From Rhodanobacteraceae bacterium (lineage in GTDB: Bacteria; Pseudomonadota; Gammaproteobacteria; Xanthomonadales; SZUA-5), in contig JACKOW010000001.1 in NCBI GenBank assembly GCA_024234055.1, forward strand, positions 536,001-600,000: 64,000 bases of DNA, written 5' to 3'. The notes under the pieces are model-generated. The model was not told the DNA's origin. It worked only from the letters and a program-made list of their open reading frames with translations, and did not search any database. Below, in pieces: positions 17,961 through 27,300 of this stretch. Numbering within the stretch: position 1 is the stretch's first letter; every line of letters begins with the position of its first letter. Both the position numbers and the translations under genes were made by a program.

Positions 17961-18739
17961 ACGCTCGATTCCGGCTTCTGCGGCGAGTTGACGGCCCGCC
18001 GCCGCAGTCGACGCCAGGCCCACATGACCGGACCGCTGGCCACATACACCAGCCCGATCATCAGCAGCACCGAGGGTGGATGTGCAGCCACCGGCACAAT
18101 GGCGACAACGACAACCAGAATCCAGAAGAACGGCACCCGCTCGGGCCAGACCTTGAAACTGAAATAGGGCACGCGCGACACCATCAGCAAGGCCAGGGCC
18201 AGTGTCAGCACCAGCGCGAACCAACGCACGCTGCCGCCCACGAAGTCAAAGCTCTCCATGGCCCAGACGAAGGCCATCAAGGCCCCGGCCGCCGCAGGAC
18301 TGGCCAGTCCGGTGAAGAAGCGCTTGTCGCTGTGCCCGGCCTGGGTATTGAAGCGCGCCAGACGAAGCGCCGCACAGGCAGTGTAGAGAAAAGCGATCAG
18401 CCAGCCCAGCTTGCCGGTGAAATTGCCGTACTCGCGCAAGCCCGCCAGCGCCCACATGTAGACCACCAGCGCTGGCGCCAGGCCGAAGCTGATCAGATCG
18501 GAAAGGCTGTCGTACTGCACGCCGAACTCGCTCTGGGTGTTGGTCATGCGCGCCACGCGGCCGTCCAGGCCATCGAACAGGGCAGCGACAAAGACCGCGG
18601 TCACGGCGGCCACGAACTGGCCGTTGATGGCCGCCACGATGGCATAGAAGCCGGAGAACAGGGCCCCAGTGGTCAGCAGGTTGGGCAACAGGTAGATGCC
18701 GGGTGGGCGACGTCGGTTCTCGGGCTCAGGTGCGCTCAT
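17957..18739 (-). CDS. pssA: CDP-diacylglycerol-serine O-phosphatidyltransferase
   Basis: Inner-membrane enzyme making phosphatidylserine, the precursor of phosphatidylethanolamine. The 260-aa chain has the CDP-alcohol phosphotransferase signature DG-x2-AR-x8-G-x3-D-x3-D (DGRVAR...G...D...D, starting near residue 60) and several membrane segments. It belongs to the polytopic PssA class common outside enterics. It is the first gene of a run that continues with the partner-switch protein (4-bp overlap), STAS and mlaE, suggesting that phospholipid synthesis and this signalling pair are co-transcribed. Confidence 0.93.
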   Translation of the reverse strand: MSAPEPENRRRPPGIYLLPNLLTTGALFSGFYAIVAAINGQFVAAVTAVFVAALFDGLDGRVARMTNTQSEFGVQYDSLSDLISFGLAPALVVYMWALAGLREYGNFTGKLGWLIAFLYTACAALRLARFNTQAGHSDKRFFTGLASPAAAGALMAFVWAMESFDFVGGSVRWFALVLTLALALLMVSRVPYFSFKVWPERVPFFWILVVVVAIVPVAAHPPSVLLMIGLVYVASGPVMWAWRRLRRRAVNSPQKPESSV

Positions 18740-18884
18740 CGATCAACTTTGCGATGGCGGATAGCGACCGCCGGAAGCGCGCATTGTATAACTGTGTCGC
18801 CCTGACCACCGCGCTTTGTTGCGGCCAGTCTATCTGGACAAGCAGGGCAGCTTCACCCGTTGATTGAAATCGGAGTGGCGTGCG

Positions 18885-19295
18885 ATGCGATGGATAACTG
18901 CAATGGTGGTGGTTTCCCTGGGTCTGTCGGCGGCGGCCATGGCGCAGCAGACGGGCAAGACCAAGATGTACAAATGGACCGACGAAAACGGCACCGTGCA
19001 CTATTCGGCCAAGCCGGACGAGCAGGTGCAAGCCGAGGAACTGGAGCTGCGACGCGGTCCCAGGCGGGAGGCCACGCAGCCTGAAGTGGTGGTTGATTCC
19101 AAGGAAGTGGCGCGCTGTCAGATGATTCGCGACAGCGTCCGCAATCTTGAAGGCGGGTCGGACACCCTCGAGATCCAGGCCGACGACGGCAGCACCCGGC
19201 CGATGACCGCTGAAGAACGCGGGCCATTGCTGGAGCGCTATCGAGCGGCGCAGGCTGAATGCGACAAATCTGCGGCACCGCCGCCCGCACAATGA
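18885..19295 (+). CDS. Exported DUF4124 protein
   Basis: 136-residue secreted protein: signal peptide (MRWITAMVVVSLGLSAAAMAQ), then a DUF4124 domain with the hallmark MYKWTDENGTVHYSAKPD, followed by a charged helical tail. The domain is a small beta structure of unknown function, frequent in gammaproteobacterial periplasmic proteins. The start at 18885 gives a proper signal peptide; the ATG seven codons upstream lacks a ribosome site. Its stop overlaps the next gene's start by 4 bp (ATGA). Confidence 0.82.
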   Translation: MRWITAMVVVSLGLSAAAMAQQTGKTKMYKWTDENGTVHYSAKPDEQVQAEELELRRGPRREATQPEVVVDSKEVARCQMIRDSVRNLEGGSDTLEIQADDGSTRPMTAEERGPLLERYRAAQAECDKSAAPPPAQ

Positions 19296-19615
19296 CATCG
19301 CGCCGCAGTGGGCGGCCGGGCGGCGCCAGCCAGTCCGGCCGAGCCAGGCACTGGTTGCTCGGTCTGCTGTTGATCGGCGCAGCTGCGCTTGCCTGGTGGT
19401 GGCTGGCGCCTCAGAGCATTCCCGAAGCCGTGCGTGAGCATCTGCCAGAGCCCGTCCAGCCCGCTGCCCGCAATCCGGTGCTGTACAAGTGGAAGGATGA
19501 TCAGGGCCGCTGGAACATCACCGATCGGCCTCCTGAAGGCCGCAGCTTTGAGGCCATCACCGTAGACCCCGACACCAATGTGCTGCCATCGGGTGTGGCG
19601 CCGGAGCAGGATTAG
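19292..19615 (+). CDS. Membrane-anchored DUF4124 protein
   Basis: 107-residue protein with an N-terminal membrane segment (HWLLGLLLIGAAALAWWWL, about 20-38) and a C-terminal DUF4124 domain (LYKWKDDQGRWNITDRPPEG). It is translationally coupled to the preceding DUF4124 gene by an ATGA overlap, so the two are probably paralogues made together, one free and one anchored. The function is unknown. Confidence 0.8.
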   Translation: MTSRRSGRPGGASQSGRARHWLLGLLLIGAAALAWWWLAPQSIPEAVREHLPEPVQPAARNPVLYKWKDDQGRWNITDRPPEGRSFEAITVDPDTNVLPSGVAPEQD

Positions 19616-19764
19616 GGATCTCCGGGAGGGGGCGCATCAACTGGGTTCGATGATCCCGGGGTTCGCCGCCTGCGCTTGAGCGATATCGCTGCCCGGCCAT
19701 CCTTCCGAACGGGAGAATGGCCGGGTGCGCTATCCGCAGCGCCGACGCGGCGGGGCGTCGGAGT

Positions 19765-20802
19765 TCAGATCGACGAGGATCGTTCCTTCCAGGTCGGTGC
19801 CGGCGCGGAGGGCGGTGGTGGCGCCGATGGCGGTGCCGGCGGCGCTACCATTTCGCGGAGCAGCATTCGTTTCTCGGGCGTCTTGACCGACACCAGTTGC
19901 GGTACCCGATCGCGTTGCACCTTGACTTCCACCGGTCGTGAGGCGTCGTGGTTGCCAAGCTCGCGCATGGCCTCTCGCGGGTCGCTGACAGCCTTGCCGT
20001 CAACTTCCAGAATCACGTCGCCGGGCTGCAGGCCGGCGTAGTCATCACCGTTGATTTCCAGCACCAGCGCGCCCTCGTTGACGCCAAAGTAATGCCCCAG
20101 GCCAGGGTTCATCGAGCTCAGGCGCAGTCCGCCGGTGCCCAGGCGGGTCATGATGTTGATGTGCTCGTGGGGTGCATCGCCCAGGGCGCGCTCGACGATG
20201 GTCTCGATCTCCTGGTCGAATCCCTCGGGCAGCGGCGCCATGGCCGGCAGGTCCCCGGAATCAAACCAGAAGGCGCGCGCATTCGGGGCCGCCGTGAATT
20301 CGATGCTGCCCTGACGCTCCGCCGAGATCTCGCTGTCGAAGGTCTTGCCGTCGCGGCGCACACTGAGCTTGACCTTGTCGCCATCTTTCAGGCCCTTGAG
20401 CGATTCCCGCAGCGCCAGCTGCGCCTGGTCGCCGCTGACGCGGGCACCGCGTACCGCGGTAATCACATCTCCGGGCCGAAGACCGGCCTTTTCCGCCGGA
20501 CCGCCGGGCGTGACACCTTGCACCTTGACGCCCTCGCTGTTGCCCTCGCCCAGAATGACGCCGATCACGGCTCGATCCGGATCGCCGAGGAAGCGGAACA
20601 TCTGCACGCGGGCCGGGTCTCCGCCCACCTGCGCCGAGAGTTCGGCCACGCGCTTTCCAACCTCGGCCAGCTGCTGTTGCGCTTCACGCAGCTGTTGCCG
20701 GATCTGCTCGTTGTCGGCCTTGTCCCCCTCGGCAGCCCAGAGGTTGCCGCTGCCCAGGGCGATGGCCAGCGCCAGCCCCAATCCTTGAAACTTGCGATTC
20801 AT
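19765..20802 (-). CDS. Periplasmic double-PDZ protein
   Basis: 345-residue exported protein: signal peptide (MNRKFQGLGLALAIALGSGNLWA), a coiled-coil segment (NEQIRQQLREAQQQLAEVGKRV), a PDZ domain (about 75-155, GVTPGGPAEKAGLRPGDVITAV), a linker, a second PDZ (about 225-295, NEGALVLEINGDDYAGLQPGDVILEVDG) and a Pro-rich tail. There is no protease domain, so it is a substrate-binding or regulatory protein rather than a DegP/DegS protease. The start at 20802 has a GGGAGAG ribosome site. It is the third gene after an ECF sigma factor and its likely anti-sigma, so it may be a target or sensor of that system. Confidence 0.85.
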   Translation of the reverse strand: MNRKFQGLGLALAIALGSGNLWAAEGDKADNEQIRQQLREAQQQLAEVGKRVAELSAQVGGDPARVQMFRFLGDPDRAVIGVILGEGNSEGVKVQGVTPGGPAEKAGLRPGDVITAVRGARVSGDQAQLALRESLKGLKDGDKVKLSVRRDGKTFDSEISAERQGSIEFTAAPNARAFWFDSGDLPAMAPLPEGFDQEIETIVERALGDAPHEHINIMTRLGTGGLRLSSMNPGLGHYFGVNEGALVLEINGDDYAGLQPGDVILEVDGKAVSDPREAMRELGNHDASRPVEVKVQRDRVPQLVSVKTPEKRMLLREMVAPPAPPSAPPPPSAPAPTWKERSSSI

Positions 20803-20890
20803 CGGTGTCTCTCCCAACTCGTGGTTTTTGGTTCAGTGCCTGTGTGCGTGGAGCTATCGACGGTGATCCTTCATCGTCGCCGATGCGGCT

Positions 20891-21400
20891 TCAGTCCAGG
20901 CGAGCCTGCAGCAGCATCGGGCCGGCATCCATTTGTGTGGCGGTTTTCAGTTCTTCGAGCAGGCGCACGCGTTCACGCCAGAGCTGCGCCTGCTGCGGGC
21001 CGCGCTCGGCCAGGCCGACATCAATGACGGCGAGGTCGTTCTCGATCGCCCGCTCCCATTGGTATTGGGCCTCTGCCAGCGCCGGGTTGGCCGCGCGCAG
21101 GCTGCGGATCTCCGATTCCAGTGCCTGCGAGCGCTGCACCAGGGCATTGACCGGGGCCCCCGCGACCGCCGGCGCTGGTGCCAGCACCGCTGGCGGCTGC
21201 AACGCGCTCGGCAGCAGCGCGATTGCCGCCGCGCCGGCGGCGAGTGCCAGCCACCAGGGTGAAGGTGTACGTCGAGTCCGGCGCGATGCTGCCGGCGCCT
21301 CGGCCCTGGCGCGGATCTTCGCCCATGCATCGGCGGGCGGCGTCTCCAGCGGCAGCGCGAGCAGCCTGCGCTTCAAGCTGGTATCGACGCGGGATTCCAT
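20891..21400 (-). CDS. Probable anti-sigma factor (membrane protein)
   Basis: 169-residue protein with a cytoplasmic N-terminus (about 48 aa), one membrane segment (WWLALAAGAAAIALLPSAL, about 49-67) and a periplasmic helical part rich in Gln, Glu and Arg. It overlaps the ECF sigma gene by 28 bp and follows it in the same direction, the usual place for an anti-sigma. It contains no cysteine, so it is not of the zinc-binding ZAS type. Assignment as anti-sigma rests on position and topology. Confidence 0.7.
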   Translation of the reverse strand: MESRVDTSLKRRLLALPLETPPADAWAKIRARAEAPAASRRTRRTPSPWWLALAAGAAAIALLPSALQPPAVLAPAPAVAGAPVNALVQRSQALESEIRSLRAANPALAEAQYQWERAIENDLAVIDVGLAERGPQQAQLWRERVRLLEELKTATQMDAGPMLLQARLD

Positions 21401-21951
21401 TGTTCATCCTCCTGATTCAGCAATGTGCGCAGGCGGGCACTGGCGCGCGCCACCTGCGATTTGGAAAAACTCACCGTGCGTTCGAAGGCGTCGGCGATCT
21501 CCTCATGGGTGTAGCCCTCGACGTGGTAAAGCCACAGCACCGCGCGCGACAGCGCTGGCAGCTGGCCCAGTGCCCGCTTCAGGTCCTGAGCGCTCACGCT
21601 GTCCACCGGATCCGGGCCGCTGTCGCTGAGGTGGTCAAGCATCAGCGAATCGAGCTCGTCCATCGGTCGCCGCCCGCGCAGTCGCATCAAGGCGGTATTG
21701 ACCACGATCCGCCGCAGCCATGACCAGAACGGTGCTTCGCTGCGGTACTGGCTGACCTGCTCGAACAGTTTCAGGAAACTGTCCTGCAACAGGTCATAGG
21801 CCTCGGTCTCGTTACCCAACAATCGCAGCGCCAGGGTGTACACCGGGCGGTCGAACAGGCGATAAACCTGCTCGAAGGCCTCCAGATCGCGGCGTTTCAT
21901 GCGCGCAATCAGCAAGTCGGGTACGTCGATGGCAAAGGATGAGGTGCTCAC
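21373..21951 (-). CDS. ECF-type RNA polymerase sigma factor
   Basis: Alternative sigma factor with region 2 (LLIARMKRRDLEAFEQVYRLFDRPVYTLALRLLG, then EAYDLLQDSFLKLF) and region 4 with HTH (LPALSRAVLWLYHVEGYTHEEIADAFE). Start codons here are GTG: one at 21951 is chosen, and another lies at 21972 seven codons upstream; no ATG precedes region 2. It overlaps the putative anti-sigma by 28 bp and heads an operon with the PDZ protein. Its regulon is unknown. Confidence 0.88.
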   Translation of the reverse strand: MSTSSFAIDVPDLLIARMKRRDLEAFEQVYRLFDRPVYTLALRLLGNETEAYDLLQDSFLKLFEQVSQYRSEAPFWSWLRRIVVNTALMRLRGRRPMDELDSLMLDHLSDSGPDPVDSVSAQDLKRALGQLPALSRAVLWLYHVEGYTHEEIADAFERTVSFSKSQVARASARLRTLLNQEDEQWNPASIPA

Positions 21952-22043
21952 AGGCCCATAGGATGCGCCCACGCGGCAAAGGGTCGCAGCGGGCAGAGGT
22001 CAGCGGCAGAAGATCATCATCGTTTGCAATTGGGGCAGGGCCC

Positions 22044-22185
22044 GGCGTCAATGTGAGCCACCTGTTTCGGCCTGAGACTGCCCACGGGCCATGAACCCGG
22101 CGCTTGCATGCTTCTGTGGGTCCAGACTTGTCTGGACGCTTTTCGCTCGTTGATGCAGAAGCGTCCAGACAAGTCTGGACCTACA
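22044..22185. repeat. Two dispersed repeat families upstream of the TetR gene
   Basis: 22044-22098 is a minus-orientation copy of a roughly 54-bp family (GGTTCATGGCCCGTGGGCAG...). 22105-22185 carries two inverted copies of the GTCCAGACTTGTCTGGAC palindrome (22120-22137, 22162-22179) within a larger inverted repeat that starts GCATGCTTCTG. No gene is seen in the 21973-22302 gap. Confidence 0.85.
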
Positions 22186-22269
22186 AGAGCCGCGCATTCA
22201 CCAGCTTATCTCGTGCCCCGTGCCCCACAACGGACAATCAATCACAGGCCCATCACCTCGCCCTCATTG

Positions 22270-22291
22270 ACTGACCGACCAATCGGTCAGT
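22270..22291. promoter_or_regulatory. Operator for the TetR regulator
   Basis: Perfect 9-bp inverted repeat ACTGACCGA - CCAA - TCGGTCAGT, ending 11 bp before the TetR start codon. Size, symmetry and position match TetR/AcrR-family autoregulatory operators that also control the linked efflux genes. Confidence 0.85.
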
Positions 22292-22302
22292 AACATGCGG
22301 AC

Positions 22303-22944
22303 ATGTCTGAAGCCGCTGACCGCAGTGCCATCGACCGCATCCTCGACGAGGCCGTGCGGCTGTTTGCCGCCCGCGGTTTTGCCGGCGTGTCGATGAACGA
22401 TCTGGCCACGGCAGCACAGGTCAGCAAGGCCAACATCTTTCATCACTTTGCCAACAAGGATGATCTGTACCTGGCAGCGCTCAAGCATGCCGCGGCGGAT
22501 TTTCCGAAGGAGCTGGCAGAGCTCACGCGCAGCGCGCCCACGCTGGCCGAGCGCATCCGCCTGTTCGTGGTCTGGCATTCCCGGCGCCTGCGTGAACGTG
22601 AGCCGCAAACCCGGCTGCTGCTGCGCGAGTTGTTTGGTGAGGGTCAGCATGGACCGGAGATTGCCCGCGAGATCTTTGGCGACGCCAGGCAGCGTCTGTT
22701 GGAACTGGTGGCTTCGGGTCAGGCTTCAGGCGAGTTGCGCGCCGATGTGGAGCCGGCGGTGCTGGCCTTGACACTGGTGGCCGTCGACGTCTTCGGCTTT
22801 CTCGCGGGACCGACGCTCAAGGCTATCCCCGACATGGCTTTCGGCGCCGACGGTTGCGTCCTGGCCGAACGCGTGTCTGATCTGATTCTGCATGGCGCGC
22901 TGGTGCGCGACCTGCCTGCTGATACTTCTGGAGTGGTGGCATGA
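22303..22944 (+). CDS. TetR-family transcriptional regulator
   Basis: 213-residue repressor: N-terminal HTH domain (ILDEAVRLFAARGFAGVSMNDLATAAQVSKANIFHHFANKDDLY, about 13-56 as a whole) and an all-helical ligand-binding C-terminal part. It probably represses itself and the following RND efflux genes through the palindrome at 22270-22291. Its stop overlaps the start of the adaptor gene by 4 bp (ATGA), so regulator and pump are one transcript. The ligand is not known. Confidence 0.93.
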   Translation: MSEAADRSAIDRILDEAVRLFAARGFAGVSMNDLATAAQVSKANIFHHFANKDDLYLAALKHAAADFPKELAELTRSAPTLAERIRLFVVWHSRRLREREPQTRLLLRELFGEGQHGPEIAREIFGDARQRLLELVASGQASGELRADVEPAVLALTLVAVDVFGFLAGPTLKAIPDMAFGADGCVLAERVSDLILHGALVRDLPADTSGVVA

Positions 22945-24014
22945 GTGCGCGCGGAACCAAACATCTCCTGATCCTGGCCGGCGCCTTGCTGACGCTGGCG
23001 GGATGTCACAGCGAAGAGACCAAGCCGGCACCGCGGGGCACGCCGATCACGGCGCAGGCGCCAACGGTGCGCGAGGTGGCCAATGTCGAGCGCAGTGTCG
23101 GCGTGATCACCTCGCCGGAATTGCCGTTGGTGAAAGCTGAAGCCACCGGCCGCGTCATCGAACTGCTGGTCGATGCCGGCAGCAAGGTCACGGTGGACCA
23201 GCCGCTGGCGCGACTCGACGATGAAGTACAGCAACTGGCGCTGAAATCGGCGCGCGCCTCACTGCGCCGCGCAGAAGTACAGCGCGACAATGCCCAGACC
23301 TCGCTGGCCAGACTGGTCGACCTGCGCAGCAGCGGTGCGGTCTCGCAGGGTGCGCTGGATGATGCCCGTGCCGCCGCTGACGCCGCCGTCGCCCAGGTCA
23401 ACGAGGCCAGGGCCGCGGTGGAACAGGCGCAGTGGGCGCTGAGAATGACCACGATCAAGGCGCCGATTGCCGGCATCGTCCAGCAGCGTCGGGTGGCCGT
23501 CGGCGATCTGGTCCGCAGCGGCGATCCGGTGATCGAGCTGGCTGCAGCCTCTGCGCTGCGCGCGGTCTTGCCCTTCCCCGAGACCTTCCTCGGGCGCATC
23601 CAGGTCGGACAGCAGGTACGTCTGGTGCTCCCGGATCAGCCTGACACCACCGTGGACGGCCAGATCAACGAACTGCGGCCCATCGTCGGTCGCGACAATC
23701 GTGCCATTGAAGCCATCGTCGCCTTTCCCAATCCGGGCAATTGGAAGCCCGGTGGCAGCGTGGTCGGCGAGGTCATCCTCGAAGCCCGGCCCGATGCACT
23801 GACCATTCCCATCGAGGCCCTGGTGCTGCGTCCGGCCGGCGAGCTGGTCTATGTGCTGGAGGACGACAAGGTCAAGGCCACGCCGATCGCGGTCGGCGTG
23901 CGCACCGGCAGCTACGTGGAAGTGCTGAGCGGTCTGGACGCGGGGCAGCGCGTCGCGGTCAAGGGCGCCGGCTTCCTGACCGATGGCGCGCTGGTGCAGG
24001 TGCGCGAGGAATAG
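22941..24014 (+). CDS. RND efflux periplasmic adaptor lipoprotein
   Basis: 357-residue HlyD/MFP-family adaptor that links the RND permease to an outer-membrane channel. It has a lipoprotein signal (LTLAGC, Cys22), a barrel-sandwich lipoyl half (VKAEATGRVIELLVDAGSKV), a coiled-coil hairpin (about 95-155), the second lipoyl half (IKAPIAGIVQQRRVAVGDLV), a beta-barrel and a membrane-proximal domain. It is translationally coupled to the TetR gene. The permease gene follows after an unusually long 375-bp gap. No outer-membrane factor gene is present in the window. Confidence 0.93.
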   Translation: MSARGTKHLLILAGALLTLAGCHSEETKPAPRGTPITAQAPTVREVANVERSVGVITSPELPLVKAEATGRVIELLVDAGSKVTVDQPLARLDDEVQQLALKSARASLRRAEVQRDNAQTSLARLVDLRSSGAVSQGALDDARAAADAAVAQVNEARAAVEQAQWALRMTTIKAPIAGIVQQRRVAVGDLVRSGDPVIELAAASALRAVLPFPETFLGRIQVGQQVRLVLPDQPDTTVDGQINELRPIVGRDNRAIEAIVAFPNPGNWKPGGSVVGEVILEARPDALTIPIEALVLRPAGELVYVLEDDKVKATPIAVGVRTGSYVEVLSGLDAGQRVAVKGAGFLTDGALVQVREE

Positions 24015-24161
24015 GCCGTGACGCGGGCCGACACAGGCAGGCCTGATGTTCAGTGCGCAAGCCGACAATTTTCACTGTTTCTGGTCGCCCGCTCCCGGGT
24101 GCTCCCCTCCCCCCGTGCTTTGGGAGCGGGCGACCGGAATCCCGATCTGGGCACTGTGGCT

Positions 24162-24246
24162 CTCATTGCGAACGGGGCGAAGCCCTCCAGGTGCGCCATG
24201 TCCAAGGCGCTGGATTGCTTCGTCGCTGCACTCTCCGCCATGACGC
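24162..24246. repeat. Degenerate CATTGCGA...GGATTGCTTCGTCGCTGC element
   Basis: In the adaptor-permease gap, TCATTGCGAACGGGGCGAAG and GCTGGATTGCTTCGTCGCTG...ATGACGC resemble the ends of the 85-bp elements at 27.7 and 52.3 kb, with a diverged middle. The rest of 24015-24389 has a pyrimidine-rich TTTCC stretch just before the permease start and no gene. Confidence 0.6.
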
Positions 24247-24389
24247 GGCAACAAGTTGCGGGACGGGTGCCAGGCCGATGCGCCGGCGGAAGCATTGGTC
24301 CAGGCAGCGTCGATCCTCCAATGATGGTTGCACGCCTGCTCTTGATCTCCCCTTTTCCTTCTTTCCTTTCCCCTTTTCCCTGATCGCCC

Positions 24390-27300
24390 ATGTCCCTGCC
24401 TTCGCTCTCGATCCGCCGTCATGTCTTCGCCGCGATGCTCAGCATCGTGCTGGTACTGTTCGGCCTGATCGGCTATCAGCGCATCGGCGTCGATCGCTAT
24501 CCGCAGGTCGAGTTTCCGCTGGTCTCGGTGGTCACGGTACTGCCCGGCGCCAATCCGGACATCGTCGACACCAGCGTGACCGGCGTGATCGAGAGTGCGG
24601 TCAATGCCATTCCCGGCATCGACTTCGTGGCCTCGACCTCCCAGCCCGGGGTGTCGCAGGTGATCCTGCAGTTCGATCTGTCGAAGAACATCGATGTGGC
24701 CTTCAACGAGGTCCAGGCCAAGGTCAACACCATCCTGCGGCGCCTGCCGGACGAAGCCGATCCGCCGGTGGTGGCCAAGGTCGAGTTCGGGGCCGATCCG
24801 GTGCTGTGGCTGTCGCTGCAGGGTGACCGCACGCTGCAGCAGCTGAATCAGTACGCCCGCAACACCATCAAGAAGCGGCTGGAAACCATCGATGGCGTTG
24901 GCCAGGTGCTGCTCGGCGGCCGCCGCGACCGCACCATCCGGGTCGAAGTGGATCTGGCCAGGATGGCGGCCTTCAATGTCGATGCGCGTGATCTGCGCCA
25001 AGCCTTCGCCCGTGAACATCTGTCCCTGCCCGGTGGATTTGTGGTCGGTGAGCGCACCGAGCAGCTGCTGCAGCTGGATCTGGAATATCACCAGCCCGAA
25101 GTGCTGGGTGAACTGGTGGTGCGCTACGCCGATCCGCTGCCGGTGCGTCTGCGTGACATCGCCACGATTCACGATGATCTGGCCGATTTCCGCGGCGTCG
25201 CCCGAGTGAACGGCGAGCCTGCCATCGGTATCGGCATCGTCAAGGTCAGCAATGGCAACACCGTGGCCATCGTCGACAACGTGCTGGAACGCATCGAGCG
25301 CGATATCCGCCCGCAGCTGCCCGCCGGCATGACCCTGAACGTGGTCGTGGATTCCGCCCAGCCCATCCGCGCCATCGTCGCCTCGCTGCAGGACCATCTG
25401 ATCGAAGGCACCCTGCTGGCGGCGCTGGTGGTGTGGCTGTTCCTGCAGAGCATGCGCTCGACCATGATCATCTCGCTGGCCATCCCGGTGTCCCTGCTCG
25501 GCGCCGTCGCGGTGATGTACTTCGCTGGCTACACCTTCAACACCATGACCCTGCTGGCCCTGCTGCTGCTGATCGGCGTGGTCGTCGACGACGCCATCGT
25601 GGTGCTGGAGAACATCCATCGGCATCTGGAGTTTGATCGGGATCTGGCGAGAGAGGCCGGGACTCGGGACTCGGGACTCGGGACTCGGGGAGGCAGTGAA
25701 GCCGGGACTCGGGACTCGGGACTCGGGACTCGGGGAGATCAAGAACCGGCGGTCGGAGGGGCGTTGGCTTCTCCCGAGTCCCGGCCACTTGACGCACGCA
25801 CCACCGCCGCCATCCGCGGCTCCAACGAAGTGGTCTTCGCCGTGACTGCGGCCAGTCTGACGCTGGTCAGCATCTTTGCCGCGGTGATCTTCCTCGGCGG
25901 CATCATCGGGCGCTTCTTCGAGTCCTTTGCGGTGGTGGTGACGGTCGGCGTGATCGTGTCGCTGCTGGTGTCGCTGACGCTGACGCCGATGCTGTGCTCG
26001 CGTTTCCTGACCGTCGGTGAGCATCACGGAAAGATCAGCGGGCCCGTGATGGCCTTCTTCGACGGCATGGATCGTCAGTACCAGCGGCTGGTGGACTGGG
26101 CACTGACGCATCGCTGGAAAGTGGTTGGCATCGGTCTGTCGGTGGTGCTGGCTTCAGGCCTGATCCTCGGTCATATCGGCGGTGAGTTCTCGCCGCAGCC
26201 CGATGACGGTCGTTTCGTGGTCAGCTTCCGCACGCCGCTGGGCTCATCGATCACCCAGACCGACGAGGCCCTGCGCGAGGTCGAGGCAGCGCTCAAGGCC
26301 ACGCCGGAAGTGCTGCGCATGTTCACCGCGATTGGCCTTGGCGACCTGGGACAGGTCAATCGCGGCATTGCCTCGGTGACCATGGTGCCGCGGAGCGAAA
26401 GGTCACGTTCGCAATCGGAAGTGCTGGCCGATTTGCGCGAGCGACTGAATGCCATTCCCGGCATCAAGGCTTTTGCCTCGCCGCCGCCCACCGTGGGTGG
26501 TGGCAATGGCCGCGGCGAGCCGCTGCAGTTCAACGTCAGCGGGCCGGAATTGAGTGAAGTGGCCGCCGCCAGTCAGGCCCTGTTTGCACGCCTCGCCGAG
26601 ATGCCGGAGCTGGGCAAGGTCGATCTGGATCTGAATCTGGACCTGCCGACGCTGCGCCTCAGCGTCGACCGCACCCGCGCCGCCGCGGCGGGTCTGGCCA
26701 GTGTCGATATCGCCAGCGCCCTGAACGTGCTGGCCGGCGGTTTCGACGTGGCCAAGTTCTCCGACGAACCCGGCGATGGCGAGCGCTATGACATCCGCAT
26801 CAAGGCCGCCCCCGGCCAGATCGAATCGCCCCAGGATCTGACCCGGATCTATCTGCGCAGCAGCAACGGCGCCATGGTGCGCCTGGACACCGTGGCCACG
26901 CTGACACCCAGTCTGGGCCCGGCCGCGATCAATCGCTACGACCTCAAGTATTCGGCCAATTTCTTCGCCACGCCGACCGGCGTGACCTTGAGCGAGGCGG
27001 TGGACAAGGTGCGTGAGGTGGCCGCGGAAGTGCTGCCGGTGGGCTACGAGATCAAGCTGATGGCGCAGGCGCGCGAGTTCGAGAAGACCCTGGGCTACAT
27101 CAAGTTCTCCTTCGTGCTGGCGGTGGCGCTGGTCTACATTGTGCTCGCCAGCCAGTTCAACTCGGTGCTGCAGCCGCTGATCGTCATGGTGGCCCAGCCG
27201 CTGGCGATCATCGGTGGTCTGTTTGCGCTGTGGATCACCGGGCACACGCTGAACATCTATTCGATGATCGGTCTGGTGCTGCTGATGGGTCTGGTGGCCA

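Noticed and set aside
24072..26111. Long open frame opposite the RND permease (and similar ones at 4271-5911, 10051-11796, 29752-31557, 53997-56714, 57177-59066)
   Set aside because: In GC-rich DNA the antisense of real genes stays open by codon bias. These frames give low-complexity His/Gln/Asp-rich products and lie fully over well-recognised genes.
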